Shown in pieces: positions 32,145 to 41,165 of a stretch of 64,000 nucleotides of DNA (its first letter is position 1; each line of letters opens with the position of its first letter). Under the pieces are notes generated by a model. That model made no database searches, was not told the origin of the DNA, and saw only the letters and a program-made list of their open reading frames with translations. Position numbers and translations under genes: made by a program. Origin of the DNA: Rhodothermales bacterium (GTDB lineage Bacteria; Bacteroidota; Rhodothermia; Rhodothermales; UBA10348); contig JAEPNP010000004.1 of assembly GCA_017643395.1 (NCBI GenBank), positions 357,745-421,744 of the forward strand, given 5' to 3'.

Positions 32145-32830
32145 CGTCGGCCGTAACAAGGTGGCGAACGGCGTTTCTTGTCAGACGCTGGTATTCGCGA
32201 GGCGATGTCGCCGAACTCGAGTCGCACCTGCTCGATGTCATCGAAGAGCTGCAGGCCTCCGGTGTCTCCGAGTCGGAGGCCTTCGAACGGGCCGTGAGGG
32301 ACGTGGGCGATGAAGCATGCCTGCGGGCGCGCTACCAAGCGGAGTGGCGCGAGAAACACTTTCTGATCAGGTATTGGCGCAACCTGGCGGCTGAGAATGC
32401 CGCATTGCCCGATCGCCGGCATCGATTGGCCTACCGGGCGCTGCGCTCCTATTCGTTCTGGGTGGGAGCGGGAAGCTTCTCGTACCTCTACTTCTTTGGC
32501 TGGCTCTGGTCGTCGGGCGTGTCTCCATTTGCGCAGGGCCTCTCGCTGGACGGACAGGGCATGCCGTTTCTCCTTCTCTGGGGCCTGGGCAGCGTCTTCA
32601 ACCTGAGCCCCTTCTCTCGCTGGTCGGGCTCGCGGGGCGACTGGACCCGAGTCGGCTACACAGCCCTCCTCGTAGTCTCGACCATAGCCGTTTTGATGAC
32701 CGGAAACGGCATCGCAAACATCGACGCCGTGCCAGGCGTGGCGATCTTCGTCTTCTCGCTCCTGTGCGGCCCGCTGCTTTGGGGAGTGCAGGTCCTGGCG
32801 CGGCGTGAGCCCATGCTCTCGGACGCCTGA
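32132..32830 (+). CDS. permease-prefix-domain membrane protein
   Basis: 232 aa from the ATG at 32132, inside the end of padR. The first ~95 residues form the permease prefix domain often found at the N-terminus of orphan FtsX permeases (WYSRGDVAELESHLLDVIEEL, SESEAFERAVRDVGD). In place of an FtsX permease the protein continues with about four transmembrane helices and stops. It is probably a target of the PadR protein it is coupled to, and might work with the divergent permease at 28930-31290; that link is inference. Confidence 0.8.
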   Translation: MFDLTSAVTRWRTAFLVRRWYSRGDVAELESHLLDVIEELQASGVSESEAFERAVRDVGDEACLRARYQAEWREKHFLIRYWRNLAAENAALPDRRHRLAYRALRSYSFWVGAGSFSYLYFFGWLWSSGVSPFAQGLSLDGQGMPFLLLWGLGSVFNLSPFSRWSGSRGDWTRVGYTALLVVSTIAVLMTGNGIANIDAVPGVAIFVFSLLCGPLLWGVQVLARREPMLSDA

Positions 32831-32832
32831 GA

Positions 32833-33801
32833 CTAGCCGTCAGGCAGCGAGTCCACGAGCTCGACCATGCGCTTGAGGTGCTCCTCCGAAGGAAGCCGTC
32901 CGCGGCCGCCCCCGAGGTTGTCCACCATATGCTCGGGGTCTCCGGTGCCGGGCGCCGCCACGGTCACCGCCGGGTGAGCGACTACAAACTTCAGCATGAA
33001 CTGCGCCCAGGTGTGCGCATCAAATTCCGCGGCCCACTCGGGGAGCGGCCTGTCTCCAATTCGGCTCCACATTCGGCTCCGGCCAAATGGCAGGTACACC
33101 ATCACGGCGATGCCCCGGTCCTGGGCCAGCGGGAAGATCTCCTCTGCCGCCGCGCGGTTGTCGATGGCGTAGTCGATGCCGATGAAATCCAGCGGGTACT
33201 CACGCATCACATCCATGAGGTCGCCGTACCGCCGCGAACTCGTGGTGGTCATGCCGATGTGCCGAATCTTGCCCTCCTGCTTGTACTCCTGCAGGATGCC
33301 GAGCTGGGTAGGCGGGTCTCCCAGGTTGTGCACCTGGTTGAGATCGATGACATCGACTCGCAGGCGATCGAACGAGCGTTCAATCTGCTCTCGTACCGCC
33401 GTTGGATCCGCATCGCCCCCGCCACGCGGCGCCACGTTGACCTTGGTAGCCCAAAAGATGTTTTCGGCAAAGCCGTCCGCCTCGGCCCACTCTCCTGCGT
33501 ACGTCTCGGAACCACCCCGGCCATATCCGGCCGCGCTGTCGAACAACCGTCCGGCGCCCTCTGCGCCCTCGGCAAGCGCATGAAGCACCGCCCGGTGATC
33601 GGCCAGTTCTTCTTCGGTCGAATTGATATTGATCCAGCGTCCGCCCAGACCAATGATGGGGATCTCGACACCCGTTGACGGTATGGCCCGCGTACGTACC
33701 GCGTCCGTCTGCAGGGCAAGAAGATCACGGGGTGAGAGTCCCAGCGCCATGCCGGCGCCGACGCCTCCGGTGAGTCGAAGCCATTCTCGTCGAGTGATCA
33801 T
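32833..33801 (-). CDS. aldo/keto reductase with Tat-type signal
   Basis: 322 aa. The N-terminus is MITRREWLRLTGG with a following hydrophobic segment, resembling a twin-arginine (Tat) signal (R-R-E-W-L). The remainder is an aldo/keto reductase TIM barrel: IIGLGGRW near 49, the FDSAAGYGRGGSE block with catalytic-type Asp and Tyr near 87-92, WATKVN (Lys) near 120, and NQVHN near 156, where many relatives have His. These enzymes reduce carbonyls with NADPH; exported members often belong to sugar metabolism. It converges with the prefix-domain gene, and a 6-bp-arm inverted repeat spans both stops. Confidence 0.88.
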   Translation of the reverse strand: MITRREWLRLTGGVGAGMALGLSPRDLLALQTDAVRTRAIPSTGVEIPIIGLGGRWININSTEEELADHRAVLHALAEGAEGAGRLFDSAAGYGRGGSETYAGEWAEADGFAENIFWATKVNVAPRGGGDADPTAVREQIERSFDRLRVDVIDLNQVHNLGDPPTQLGILQEYKQEGKIRHIGMTTTSSRRYGDLMDVMREYPLDFIGIDYAIDNRAAAEEIFPLAQDRGIAVMVYLPFGRSRMWSRIGDRPLPEWAAEFDAHTWAQFMLKFVVAHPAVTVAAPGTGDPEHMVDNLGGGRGRLPSEEHLKRMVELVDSLPDG

Positions 33802-33904
33802 TGTCGCGATGGGGGTTGGTTCAGGCCCCTAATAAACGAAGTCGCAGTCAATGCGGGCAGCGAACTCGCATTCTGAAAGTATGGCGATTCTGTGGTGACC
33901 CGAT

Positions 33905-34546
33905 TCAGGGATTCCATCGCTCGAGCGCCCCTTTTCCGGCGAGAATGCGATCCCGATATTTGGCGATGCGGGCAATGCGTGTTTCCGACTTCTTGGCCGA
34001 ATTCAGGTTGATGACATAGCTCTTCTGGCGTCCCGGCGTGAGCTGGGAGAACGCTACAGCGAGTTCGGGATCGGACTGGAAAGCCTCCAGGAGTTCGTCC
34101 GGAAGCTCCAGTTCCGTTTGCACCTTGGGCGCCTTGATACCGGCCTCGGCGTAGCGCATTGCTTCCTCGAGGTAGGCCTTGATCAACGGCTCTTGCGCTG
34201 CAGGCTGCTCGTTGCTAGTAAAACGAATCATGTCCGCGTGCTGACTGTTAGGCCCGGATTTTTGCAGGATCCCGGCCTGATCCTGCATCAGCGCCGCGTT
34301 GAAGAAGCTGAGCCGATAGTCAGCGCGGAAGGCCCCGATGATCGCAATGTTGCGGTCCGCGTGCATGTAGCACGGGTGTCCCCACTTCACCGTCTCGGTC
34401 AGTCCGGATTCAATGCACAGGCGGCGCAAATCCAGCAGCCCGGCCTCCCACCGTCGCGTCGAACAGTCCGGCGTGGCGAACCGCTCGCACCGGCCGCATC
34501 CCACGGTGAAATAGTCCTCGATGTTGGTGATCATGGTGTTCGGCAT
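33905..34546 (-). CDS. YdeI / DUF1801-type protein
   Basis: 213 aa from the ATG at 34546, which has a GGAG five bases upstream. A start at 34594 would overlap the upstream hydrolase stop (ATGA) but adds 16 residues unlike the family. The N-terminal domain (FSVG-like FTVGCGRCERF, EAGLLDLRRLCIESGLTETVKWGHPCY) matches DUF1801. The C-terminal part (FQSDPELAVAFSQLTPGRQKSYVINLNSAKKSETRIARI) is the YdeI/OmpD-associated motif. Proteins of this group are small, cytosolic and poorly understood. It follows the alpha/beta hydrolase gene on the same strand. Confidence 0.85.
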   Translation of the reverse strand: MPNTMITNIEDYFTVGCGRCERFATPDCSTRRWEAGLLDLRRLCIESGLTETVKWGHPCYMHADRNIAIIGAFRADYRLSFFNAALMQDQAGILQKSGPNSQHADMIRFTSNEQPAAQEPLIKAYLEEAMRYAEAGIKAPKVQTELELPDELLEAFQSDPELAVAFSQLTPGRQKSYVINLNSAKKSETRIARIAKYRDRILAGKGALERWNP

Positions 34547-34590
34547 GACAACTCCGAACATACCACTCAGGGAGCCAACACCCCGAGCGG

Positions 34591-35676
34591 TCATGGCGCC
34601 AGCGCCCAGGCAAACTCATGCTCAATCAACCATGCCGCCATGGCGTCCAGGTACCCGTGCACATAGGGCAAGTCCCCTGCCTGGGAGCGCATCTCCCGAA
34701 CGCTGCCAGTCACCGCGTCCCGCATGTTGTGATTGGCGTCGGGAAATGTGCGAATGGCCAGGGATGCCTGCGGATTTCGGCCGATGGTCTCCCGGTACAG
34801 GGCAGCGGTGCGACGCCAGTTCACGTTGGTGTCTTTCTCGCCGAAGAGGGCCAGCACGGGCATATCCAGGGCGGAAAGCAGTGAATCGAATCCGGGCACA
34901 TAAACAGCGAGACCCTCTTCGCTGTCGCGCACCATGGTCCCTTGCTTAAACTGCGCCTGGTAGGCCACAAAGTCAGCCTCAGAGGCGGTTTGGGCCCAGC
35001 CCAAGTATTGCATGAACGGCTCCTCCGCCAGCACAGTCGCGGCCTCCAGGTAGTCCTGATACGAGCCGCCCAGTGCGGCCGCATCAAACGCCTGTTGCCA
35101 GGCCCGGACCACGCGCGCGGTCTCCTCCTCAGATCGGCCCTCGATGGGCAAATTCGAGGCGATGAGGTAGCGGGCATTCTCCATGGCATCCACCCCGCTG
35201 ACCGAGATCCAGAAGGCGATCTCAGGGGCGTCCCGCATGGCCAGTGGAGCGATCCAGCCTGCCCTGCTGACGCCCCATAATCCGACTCGCTCGGTCCCGG
35301 GACGGCCGGAGGTCTGGAGCGCTCGCACGGCCGCCACGACCTCGCGCGCGCTTTCCTGTACGGGCTGATTGATGTCAAAGTCGCCCTCACTCAGGCCCAT
35401 CCCCGGCTTGTCCCAGACCAGCACATTCAGACCGAGTGAGGCAAAGTGGCTACGAAGGCCCCAGTACCAGTTGCCGGCCACAACGTCGGTCTCTCCATAG
35501 CCATGGACAAGGATGATGGTGGCCGCCGGCTCGCGCTCGGTGGGCGTATCGAGCAGTCCGACCAGGCGGATTCCGTCCGACACAAAGTCGTAGTGCTCAG
35601 TGTTGATCGGTGCCTCAGGGCTGCAGCTTGTCAGCGCTGCGGCCAGAAGCAAAGGGGCCAGCAGATGCGATCTCAT
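34591..35676 (-). CDS. alpha/beta hydrolase lipoprotein
   Basis: 361 aa with a lipobox (ALTSCS, Cys18). It has an alpha/beta hydrolase core: oxyanion strand IILVHGYGE near 55, NVLVWDKPGMG near 84, nucleophile elbow GVSRAG (Ser) near 134, an acid in GEKDTN near 270 and the base in FPDANHNM near 300. The long insert between elbow and acid forms a cap. Relatives hydrolyse small esters or peptides; the substrate is unknown. It may be cotranscribed with the YdeI-type gene 44 bases downstream. Confidence 0.87.
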   Translation of the reverse strand: MRSHLLAPLLLAAALTSCSPEAPINTEHYDFVSDGIRLVGLLDTPTEREPAATIILVHGYGETDVVAGNWYWGLRSHFASLGLNVLVWDKPGMGLSEGDFDINQPVQESAREVVAAVRALQTSGRPGTERVGLWGVSRAGWIAPLAMRDAPEIAFWISVSGVDAMENARYLIASNLPIEGRSEEETARVVRAWQQAFDAAALGGSYQDYLEAATVLAEEPFMQYLGWAQTASEADFVAYQAQFKQGTMVRDSEEGLAVYVPGFDSLLSALDMPVLALFGEKDTNVNWRRTAALYRETIGRNPQASLAIRTFPDANHNMRDAVTGSVREMRSQAGDLPYVHGYLDAMAAWLIEHEFAWALAP

Positions 35677-35777
35677 GGGGGAGGGGGGGATTCTGATTCG
35701 ATGGGCTTATCGATCAGATTCACCCCGAGTTGCAGTATCGTCGGGATGGAGTCGCCTCGGCAGCGGAAAGCGCAGTC

Positions 35778-36146
35778 CTACGGCTCCCGAAGGATCTTCT
35801 CCATTTTCCGGCCCTTTGCCAACTCATCGACCAACTTGTCCAGGTAACGCGCCTGGCGCGTAAGCGGCGTCTCAATGTCCTCGATGCGGTAGCCGCAGAT
35901 GACCCCCTTGATGAGGGTTGCGTTCGCGTTGAGGTCCGCCTCCCGAAAGAACTCCTCAAAGGTGGACTTGGCGTCGATGTGGCGCTGCAGGTCGGCATCG
36001 TCAAAGCCGGTCAGCCACTCGATCACGCGGTGCAATTCCTCTTTGCTCCGTCCCTTGTTCTCAACTTTGGTGACGTAGTGCGGATACACGCCGGCGAACG
36101 TCAGCTTGGCAACGCGCGCGTCGTGTTCGGGGGTCGTGGTCGGCAT
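35778..36146 (-). CDS. DUF2200 family protein
   Basis: 122 aa. The sequence matches DUF2200 closely in layout: DARVAKLTFAGVYPHYVTKVENKGRSK at the N-terminus, an EELHRVIEWLTGFDD helix, DLNANATLIKGVICGYRIEDIE, and a C-terminal YLDKLVDELAKGRKMEKILR. It is cytosolic and of unknown function. It stands alone between a lipoprotein gene and a hydrolase gene with gaps of about 100-136 bases. The 136-base gap at 36147-36282 shows no recognisable element. Confidence 0.9.
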   Translation of the reverse strand: MPTTTPEHDARVAKLTFAGVYPHYVTKVENKGRSKEELHRVIEWLTGFDDADLQRHIDAKSTFEEFFREADLNANATLIKGVICGYRIEDIETPLTRQARYLDKLVDELAKGRKMEKILREP

Positions 36147-36282
36147 GAGGGTTCAGCTTTGCGGGAATGTACGCCGGGCTCTTTGACGTGTTGCTCGATT
36201 CGAGGCCGCCCGGGCGCGTGCGCATATGGCGACGGCCCGCAGGCCGCATGGCCTAGCACACCGCCGAGTCCTTTTCGCCGGA

Positions 36283-37251
36283 CTACGGGATTACCCTGAA
36301 TCCAAGTCGTTCCTGCTCGCTTTCACCGAGATGAAGCACCGCACTTAGAGCGTACCCGGACCCGACAAATCCAAATCCTCCCTCCACGTTGGACATGGTG
36401 CCCGGCTGAATCAGCACCTCCCGGTCAAACGTGCCTCCTGGCGGGACCCAATCGGGACTGCTGACCGTCAGCGACAATTCGATTCCGAGAAGCCGCACGC
36501 CGAAAGAACGGTCGCGGCGCCCCCTTAGCTCGAGTCGCCTCCAGATCTCAGCGGCATCGGAGTGGTAGTCGATCTGGAACTGCATGCCATCCGCTGCCGG
36601 CTCGACCGCGTGGTCGTACGAAATCGGGACAAACAGCGTCTGGACCACCAGGCTGTCCCCCGGCGGTGGATCAACCGGCTGCAGGCCGGATTCTCCCGGC
36701 ACCAGCGTGGGATACACCCGCCAGGCTGCAGGAAGCTTGGCTTGCACCACATAGCGGACCGTGACGGCATTCAAGCGCTCCGTATCCGGACCGACGAATA
36801 CCGTTTGGGTCAGGTGGAGATTATCCTGGAGTGGTCGCACATCGATCGCCGCAAGACCGGGCACGGCCACCAGGACCTCCGAGCGACGACCTTCGTGGCG
36901 CTCCGAAGCAACCGTGAGTCGGTAGTCCGTGCCAAACTTTGCCCTGAAATCGCTCCAGAAAACATGCACCGGACCGTCTGGTGAACTGACCAGCGAGTCC
37001 GTCCAGGTCGTCCGCACGCTCGATCCGAGTTCTTCCGAGACAACCAGAACGCCAAGGTCCGTTGGGACCTCGGCCAGCGTGGATTGAACCGGAAACACGA
37101 TGACGGCCTGCGTATCCGCGTGCGGGTTGAATACCCCGTAGAGGCTGAAGAAGTAGTCCCCTCCCGCTCTGGGAGCTACATCTGAATCGCAAGCCGTCAG
37201 GAGGGCTATCAGAAGCGCAATGGCGGCAGAGGAGCATGTTCGCGATGTCAT
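36283..37251 (-). CDS. lipoprotein, DUF4249-like, unknown function
   Basis: 322 aa with a lipobox (LLTACD, Cys21). The body is beta-rich and begins YFFSLYGVFNPHADTQAVIV, reminiscent of DUF4249-type surface lipoproteins that open with an Ig-like domain of this pattern, but the match is weak. It includes a YRLTVASERHEGRRSEVLVAVP strand pair typical of such domains and ends with a barrel-like segment. It is probably exposed at the outer membrane. Its start overlaps the stop of the enoyl-CoA hydratase-type gene by four bases, an unusual partner. Confidence 0.72.
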   Translation of the reverse strand: MTSRTCSSAAIALLIALLTACDSDVAPRAGGDYFFSLYGVFNPHADTQAVIVFPVQSTLAEVPTDLGVLVVSEELGSSVRTTWTDSLVSSPDGPVHVFWSDFRAKFGTDYRLTVASERHEGRRSEVLVAVPGLAAIDVRPLQDNLHLTQTVFVGPDTERLNAVTVRYVVQAKLPAAWRVYPTLVPGESGLQPVDPPPGDSLVVQTLFVPISYDHAVEPAADGMQFQIDYHSDAAEIWRRLELRGRRDRSFGVRLLGIELSLTVSSPDWVPPGGTFDREVLIQPGTMSNVEGGFGFVGSGYALSAVLHLGESEQERLGFRVIP

Positions 37252-37997
37252 CCGTGACCTTTCTGGGCGTTGCGCTGGGCGACGTGTGAAAGGCCTTCGG
37301 CCACGCTGTGGTCGCGGCTGAAGTTCATCGACTCCTTGATTCCTCGCACCGTCGCCGGGGACTTGCCGGCGATGGTACCGGCCAGTCCCATCACCGTCGT
37401 CATCATGGTGTCCCGATCCTGGAAGGCCTGGTTGAGCAGGCGCATGGACCTGGCCTCCTCGCCATCGAACTCCCGGCCTGTATACGCCAACTCGCGCGCG
37501 AGCCCATCGCCAATCAATCCGGGCAAGCGCTGGAGGGTGCCCAGGTCCGCCACGATGCCCAAATCAACCTCCTTCACGGAGAATCGAGCACGCTCGGTGG
37601 CGTAGCGCATGTCACAGGCGGTGATCACGTCCACCGCTCCCCCGATACACGCGCCGTGGACGGCCGCGAGCACGGGTTTGTGGCATGCCTCAATGGCGCC
37701 GACACAGTGCTGGAGGTCGAGGATGAATGCGAGCAACTTCCGCACACGTCCTTCCGCCGGCAGACCTTCGACCTCCGCCTGCAACCGGCCGAGCAGCGCG
37801 AGATCAATCCCGGCGCTGAAGTGCTTGCCGCGGCCTGAGAGCACGCCGACTCTGGCTGAGCTTTCGTGCAGCCACTCGAACGCGCGGCGAAGATCCTGCC
37901 ACATCGTGCCGTTGAACGCATTGGCCTTTTCGGGGCGATTGAGTTCGATGTGGGCGATGCCGTCGGATTCGCTGACGGCGATGGTTTCGAGATTCAT
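37248..37997 (-). CDS. delta(3,5)-delta(2,4)-dienoyl-CoA isomerase-like crotonase
   Basis: 249 aa crotonase-fold enzyme acting on acyl-CoA in fatty-acid beta-oxidation. Oxyanion-hole segments are FSAGIDLALLG near residue 60 and HGACIGGAVDVITACDMRYA near 115. The three acids of the ECH1 dienoyl-CoA isomerase class are present in their context: the Asp in GGAVDVITACD, the Glu in SVKEVDLG and the Asp in IVADLGTLQRLP. The last motif differs from ordinary enoyl-CoA hydratases, so isomerase is preferred. It runs divergently from the padR gene at 38173. Confidence 0.9.
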   Translation of the reverse strand: MNLETIAVSESDGIAHIELNRPEKANAFNGTMWQDLRRAFEWLHESSARVGVLSGRGKHFSAGIDLALLGRLQAEVEGLPAEGRVRKLLAFILDLQHCVGAIEACHKPVLAAVHGACIGGAVDVITACDMRYATERARFSVKEVDLGIVADLGTLQRLPGLIGDGLARELAYTGREFDGEEARSMRLLNQAFQDRDTMMTTVMGLAGTIAGKSPATVRGIKESMNFSRDHSVAEGLSHVAQRNAQKGHG

Positions 37998-38137
37998 GCG
38001 CGGTGCTGTGACAGGTCAGCGGTCTTCGGGAGCAGGACGGGGTCGTTCACACGGGTTGCAAGTGGGTGTCCCGCGGCCCTTCCGCGGTCATGGGTGAATC
38101 TAGTCGAAGGGCCGGAAGAGAGTTATTTTTACTACAA

Positions 38138-38158
38138 TTGCAACATTATCAATCGCAA
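38138..38158 (+). promoter_or_regulatory. imperfect palindrome upstream of the second padR
   Basis: TTGCAA-N9-TCGCAA (one mismatch) lies 15-35 bases before the ATG at 38173, in an A+T-rich patch (38121-38155) that stands out in this GC-rich window. It is a candidate operator for the PadR encoded just downstream. The rest of the 175-base gap between the divergent genes shows nothing I recognise. Confidence 0.5.
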
Positions 38159-38172
38159 CCGTATCGCCCGTC

Positions 38173-38508
38173 ATGGAAAAGTCCCCACTAGGCGAGTTTG
38201 AGGAGCTGGTGCTGTTGGCCGCCCATGGGCTGGGAGGTGATGCCTACACGGTCTCGATCCAGGAGCGCATTGAACAGCATGCCGGCCGAATGGCAGCGCT
38301 TGGAGCCATCTACACGGCCTTGCGGCGCCTGAAGGACAAAGGCTTCCTCACTTCGGAGATGGGCCCGTCCACCCCGCAGCGCGGCGGCAAGCGCAAGCGA
38401 ATGTATACGGTCACTCCCAGCGGCAAGGAGGCCCTGTACCTGGTGCGCCAGACGCGAAACCGCCTGTGGCAGGAAGTGAGCGGAAGACCCGCCTGGATCC
38501 TCTCATGA
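38173..38508 (+). CDS. PadR family transcriptional regulator
   Basis: 111 aa PadR winged helix with the N-terminus LGEFEELVLLAAHGLGGDAY, a helix-turn-helix (YTVSIQERIEQHAGRMAALGAIYTALRRLKDKGFL) and wing (GGKRKRMYTVTPSGKEAL). It ends in a short dimer helix. The stop overlaps the ATG of the FtsX permease by four bases (ATGA), so the repressor and its probable target are translated together. The leader has a short palindrome in an A+T-rich patch. Confidence 0.93.
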   Translation: MEKSPLGEFEELVLLAAHGLGGDAYTVSIQERIEQHAGRMAALGAIYTALRRLKDKGFLTSEMGPSTPQRGGKRKRMYTVTPSGKEALYLVRQTRNRLWQEVSGRPAWILS

Positions 38509-41090
38509 CGCACCCCTCGAAAGCCGGTGGCTGGCTTTTTCGCCTCCTGACTGTTGGCCGACATCCGGTGGACACCGACCAGGTCGAACGGGACCTCCTG
38601 GAGGCGTTCGAGCGACGCTGCGAGCGCATCGGAATCAGGGAGGCCCGTCGAGGCTACTGGCGCGACCTCATCAGCATTTCCCTGAACACTGCGTGGCGCG
38701 ATGCCGAGCGCGATGCCCGCATCCCCCGTCCGATCATGCTCCGCGACTTCCTGATCACCGCTGTGCGAAGCCTGCGACGAAGCCGCTGGCTTACCGCATC
38801 CAACCTTCTTGGACTGACAGTGAGCATTGCGTGCTGTCTGCTGTTGGTGCGACATGTGCTCAATGAGATCGCTGTCGATGCGCACCTGCCGGAGGTAGAC
38901 AGGACCTACCGCGTTGTACGCGGCGGCGAGCAGCCCACCCAGGCATCGACTTCCGGGCCAACCGGCCCAAGACTGGTCGAACTGCTTCCCGAGGTCGCTT
39001 CCTCGACAAGGGTCTTCCGCTACTGGAACACGCCGTTCATCTCGCAGGGCGACATCGGCTCCATTGAACACGGCTTCCTGTTCGCAGACGCAAACCACTT
39101 TGAGTTCTTCCAGGGCGAGTTCGTGGAGGGCTCAGCGGCAGGCGCATTGCAAACCCCGAACTCGGTCGTCTTGACAACCGAGAAGGCCGCTGTCTACTTC
39201 GGAGACGAGCCCGCGCTGGGCCAGCGGCTGCTGTTCAGTGGCGACCGCGAATTGGTGGTCACTGGCGTGGTACAGCCGTCGGAGCAACGATCGCATCTGA
39301 CGTGGGACTTCCTGGCCTCCTTCTCCACGATTCCGGACATGCTCTGGCCCGGGGCCGTGACGTCCTGGGGCTTCAATGCGTATCGCACCTATGTCCGGCT
39401 GGAGCCGTTTGTTTTGCCGGAGAGCGTGGCCCCCAAGCTCACCGATTTTCTGGAGCGCGAGACCGACGAGCTCACGGCCTCCCTCTTTCTCGAGCCGGTG
39501 CGGGACATCTACCTGCACTCCTCCGTGGACGGCCAGATCGGCCCGGTGAGCGACATCAACTACGTCTACATCCTGGCGTCGATTGCGCTGCTGCTGGTGC
39601 TCCTGGCCTGCATCAACTACACCAATCTCGCCACCGCCCGAGCCAGCGTGCGGGCGCGAGAAGTTGGCGTTCGAAAAGTCCTCGGCGCGTCTCGCTCTCA
39701 GGTAGCGCTGCAATTCCTCGGCGAGTCCCTCGCCCTCGTGACCGTGGCCTCCGTTCTGGCGCTTTGCGTTGCCTGGCTGGCCGTGCCCGTGCTGCAGGAC
39801 ATGGTCGGCCTTTCGCTCACGCCAGCGTCGTTGCTGGCTCCGGAGATGCTGCTCTGGGCAGTCCTGATTCTGGTCGGAGTCGGCCTGCTGGCCGGGACCT
39901 ACCCGTCTGTGGTGATGTCCTCGGCGCAGCTGCTTAGCCTCGTGCGCGGCGGCGACACCTCCGGAAATGCCCGACTCAGACGGTCGCTGGTGGTGTTCCA
40001 GTTCACGATGTCGATCGTGCTCATTGTCAGCGCAATCGTCATCGCCCGTCAGTTGGAGTACGTCGAGCGTGCACGCCTGGGATTTGATCAGGAAGCCGTG
40101 CTCGTCCTTGAGATTCGAGACCCTGAAGTAACCCGGAGCATGGAGGCCTTCAAGGGTGAGCTGACTCGGCACGCGTCCATATCGCGAGCCAGTGCGGCTT
40201 CGTCCATCCCCGGCGGCACCTTCCCGACCGGAAATGTCTATTGGGAAGGCGCGGGCGATGGGGAAACTGCCATGATGGGCGGAATCAACACAGACGCGGA
40301 CTACGCGGCGGCCCTGGGCCTCGAGCTGGCTGCCGGCCGCTTCCTTACTGGGCGCGAGGCGGACTCCTCGGCGGTGGTTGTGAATGAGACCGCCCTGGCC
40401 CGGTTCGGATGGGGAGGCCCCGAAGAAGCATTGGGACGACGCGTATCGTGGGGCGGCGGCTCAGATGCGCATGTCGTTGGCGTGCTCCGTGATTACCACG
40501 TCAAGTCGCTTCACGAACCGATTACCCCGATGCTGCTGTTTCCGGCGCGGACCGGCGCACACCTGGCGTTGCGTGTGGATCGGGCCGCGGTTTCTGAGGC
40601 GCTGTCACACGCACGGGAGACCTGGGATGCGATTGCGGTCAATCAGCCGTTCAGCTACAGCTTCCTGGACGAGCAGCTGGCCGGACAGTATGAGACCGAA
40701 CGAACCAGTGCCCGCCTGATTGCAGCATCTGCGCTGCTGACGGTGCTGATTGCCTGCCTTGGCCTGCTTGGACTGGCTGCCTTCACAGCGGAACGCCGCA
40801 TTCGGGAGATCGGAATTCGCAAGGTGCTGGGCGCTACTCAGGGCCAGATTCTGGGGCTCCTGGGACGGGAGCTTCTCTCCCTGGTGGTGGTGGCTTTTGT
40901 ACTTGCAGTGCCCGTGAGCTACGTGGCGATGTCGCGCTGGCTGGACCGATTCGCGTTCCACACAGAGTTGGGCGTCGGGCTGTTTCTCGTGGCTGGCATC
41001 GGCGCGTTGGTGATTGCCGGCGGTACTGTTGCGTACCAGGCGTTCTCGGCCGCCCGGCGCGATCCTGTGGTCAGTTTGCGGACCGAGTAG
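38505..41090 (+). CDS. FtsX/MacB-type orphan permease with permease-prefix domain
   Basis: 861 aa. The N-terminal ~75 residues are a permease-prefix domain (LLTVGRHPVDTDQVERDLLEAFERRCERIG). Duplicated FtsX architecture follows: first helix (WLTASNLLGLTVSIACCLLL), a periplasmic domain, an FtsX core (SVRAREVGVRKVLGASRSQV), a second periplasmic domain and a second core (ERRIREIGIRKVLGATQGQI), ending DPVVSLRTE. There is no nearby ATPase, as for the protein at 28930-31290. It is coupled to padR at its start. The substrate is unknown. Confidence 0.93.
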   Translation: MTHPSKAGGWLFRLLTVGRHPVDTDQVERDLLEAFERRCERIGIREARRGYWRDLISISLNTAWRDAERDARIPRPIMLRDFLITAVRSLRRSRWLTASNLLGLTVSIACCLLLVRHVLNEIAVDAHLPEVDRTYRVVRGGEQPTQASTSGPTGPRLVELLPEVASSTRVFRYWNTPFISQGDIGSIEHGFLFADANHFEFFQGEFVEGSAAGALQTPNSVVLTTEKAAVYFGDEPALGQRLLFSGDRELVVTGVVQPSEQRSHLTWDFLASFSTIPDMLWPGAVTSWGFNAYRTYVRLEPFVLPESVAPKLTDFLERETDELTASLFLEPVRDIYLHSSVDGQIGPVSDINYVYILASIALLLVLLACINYTNLATARASVRAREVGVRKVLGASRSQVALQFLGESLALVTVASVLALCVAWLAVPVLQDMVGLSLTPASLLAPEMLLWAVLILVGVGLLAGTYPSVVMSSAQLLSLVRGGDTSGNARLRRSLVVFQFTMSIVLIVSAIVIARQLEYVERARLGFDQEAVLVLEIRDPEVTRSMEAFKGELTRHASISRASAASSIPGGTFPTGNVYWEGAGDGETAMMGGINTDADYAAALGLELAAGRFLTGREADSSAVVVNETALARFGWGGPEEALGRRVSWGGGSDAHVVGVLRDYHVKSLHEPITPMLLFPARTGAHLALRVDRAAVSEALSHARETWDAIAVNQPFSYSFLDEQLAGQYETERTSARLIAASALLTVLIACLGLLGLAAFTAERRIREIGIRKVLGATQGQILGLLGRELLSLVVVAFVLAVPVSYVAMSRWLDRFAFHTELGVGLFLVAGIGALVIAGGTVAYQAFSAARRDPVVSLRTE

Positions 41091-41165
41091 CCGCGTCAGG
41101 CGGAAGGCGGGTCCCAGGGCTTCAGCCGTGGTCGTGCGGCAGGGCAGCTATCGCGATGAGCGCCC

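Noticed and set aside
32825..32845. Terminator between the convergent prefix-domain and aldo/keto reductase genes
   Set aside because: A 6-base-arm inverted repeat (GCCTGA/TCAGGC) spans both stops but is short and has no T-tract on either side.
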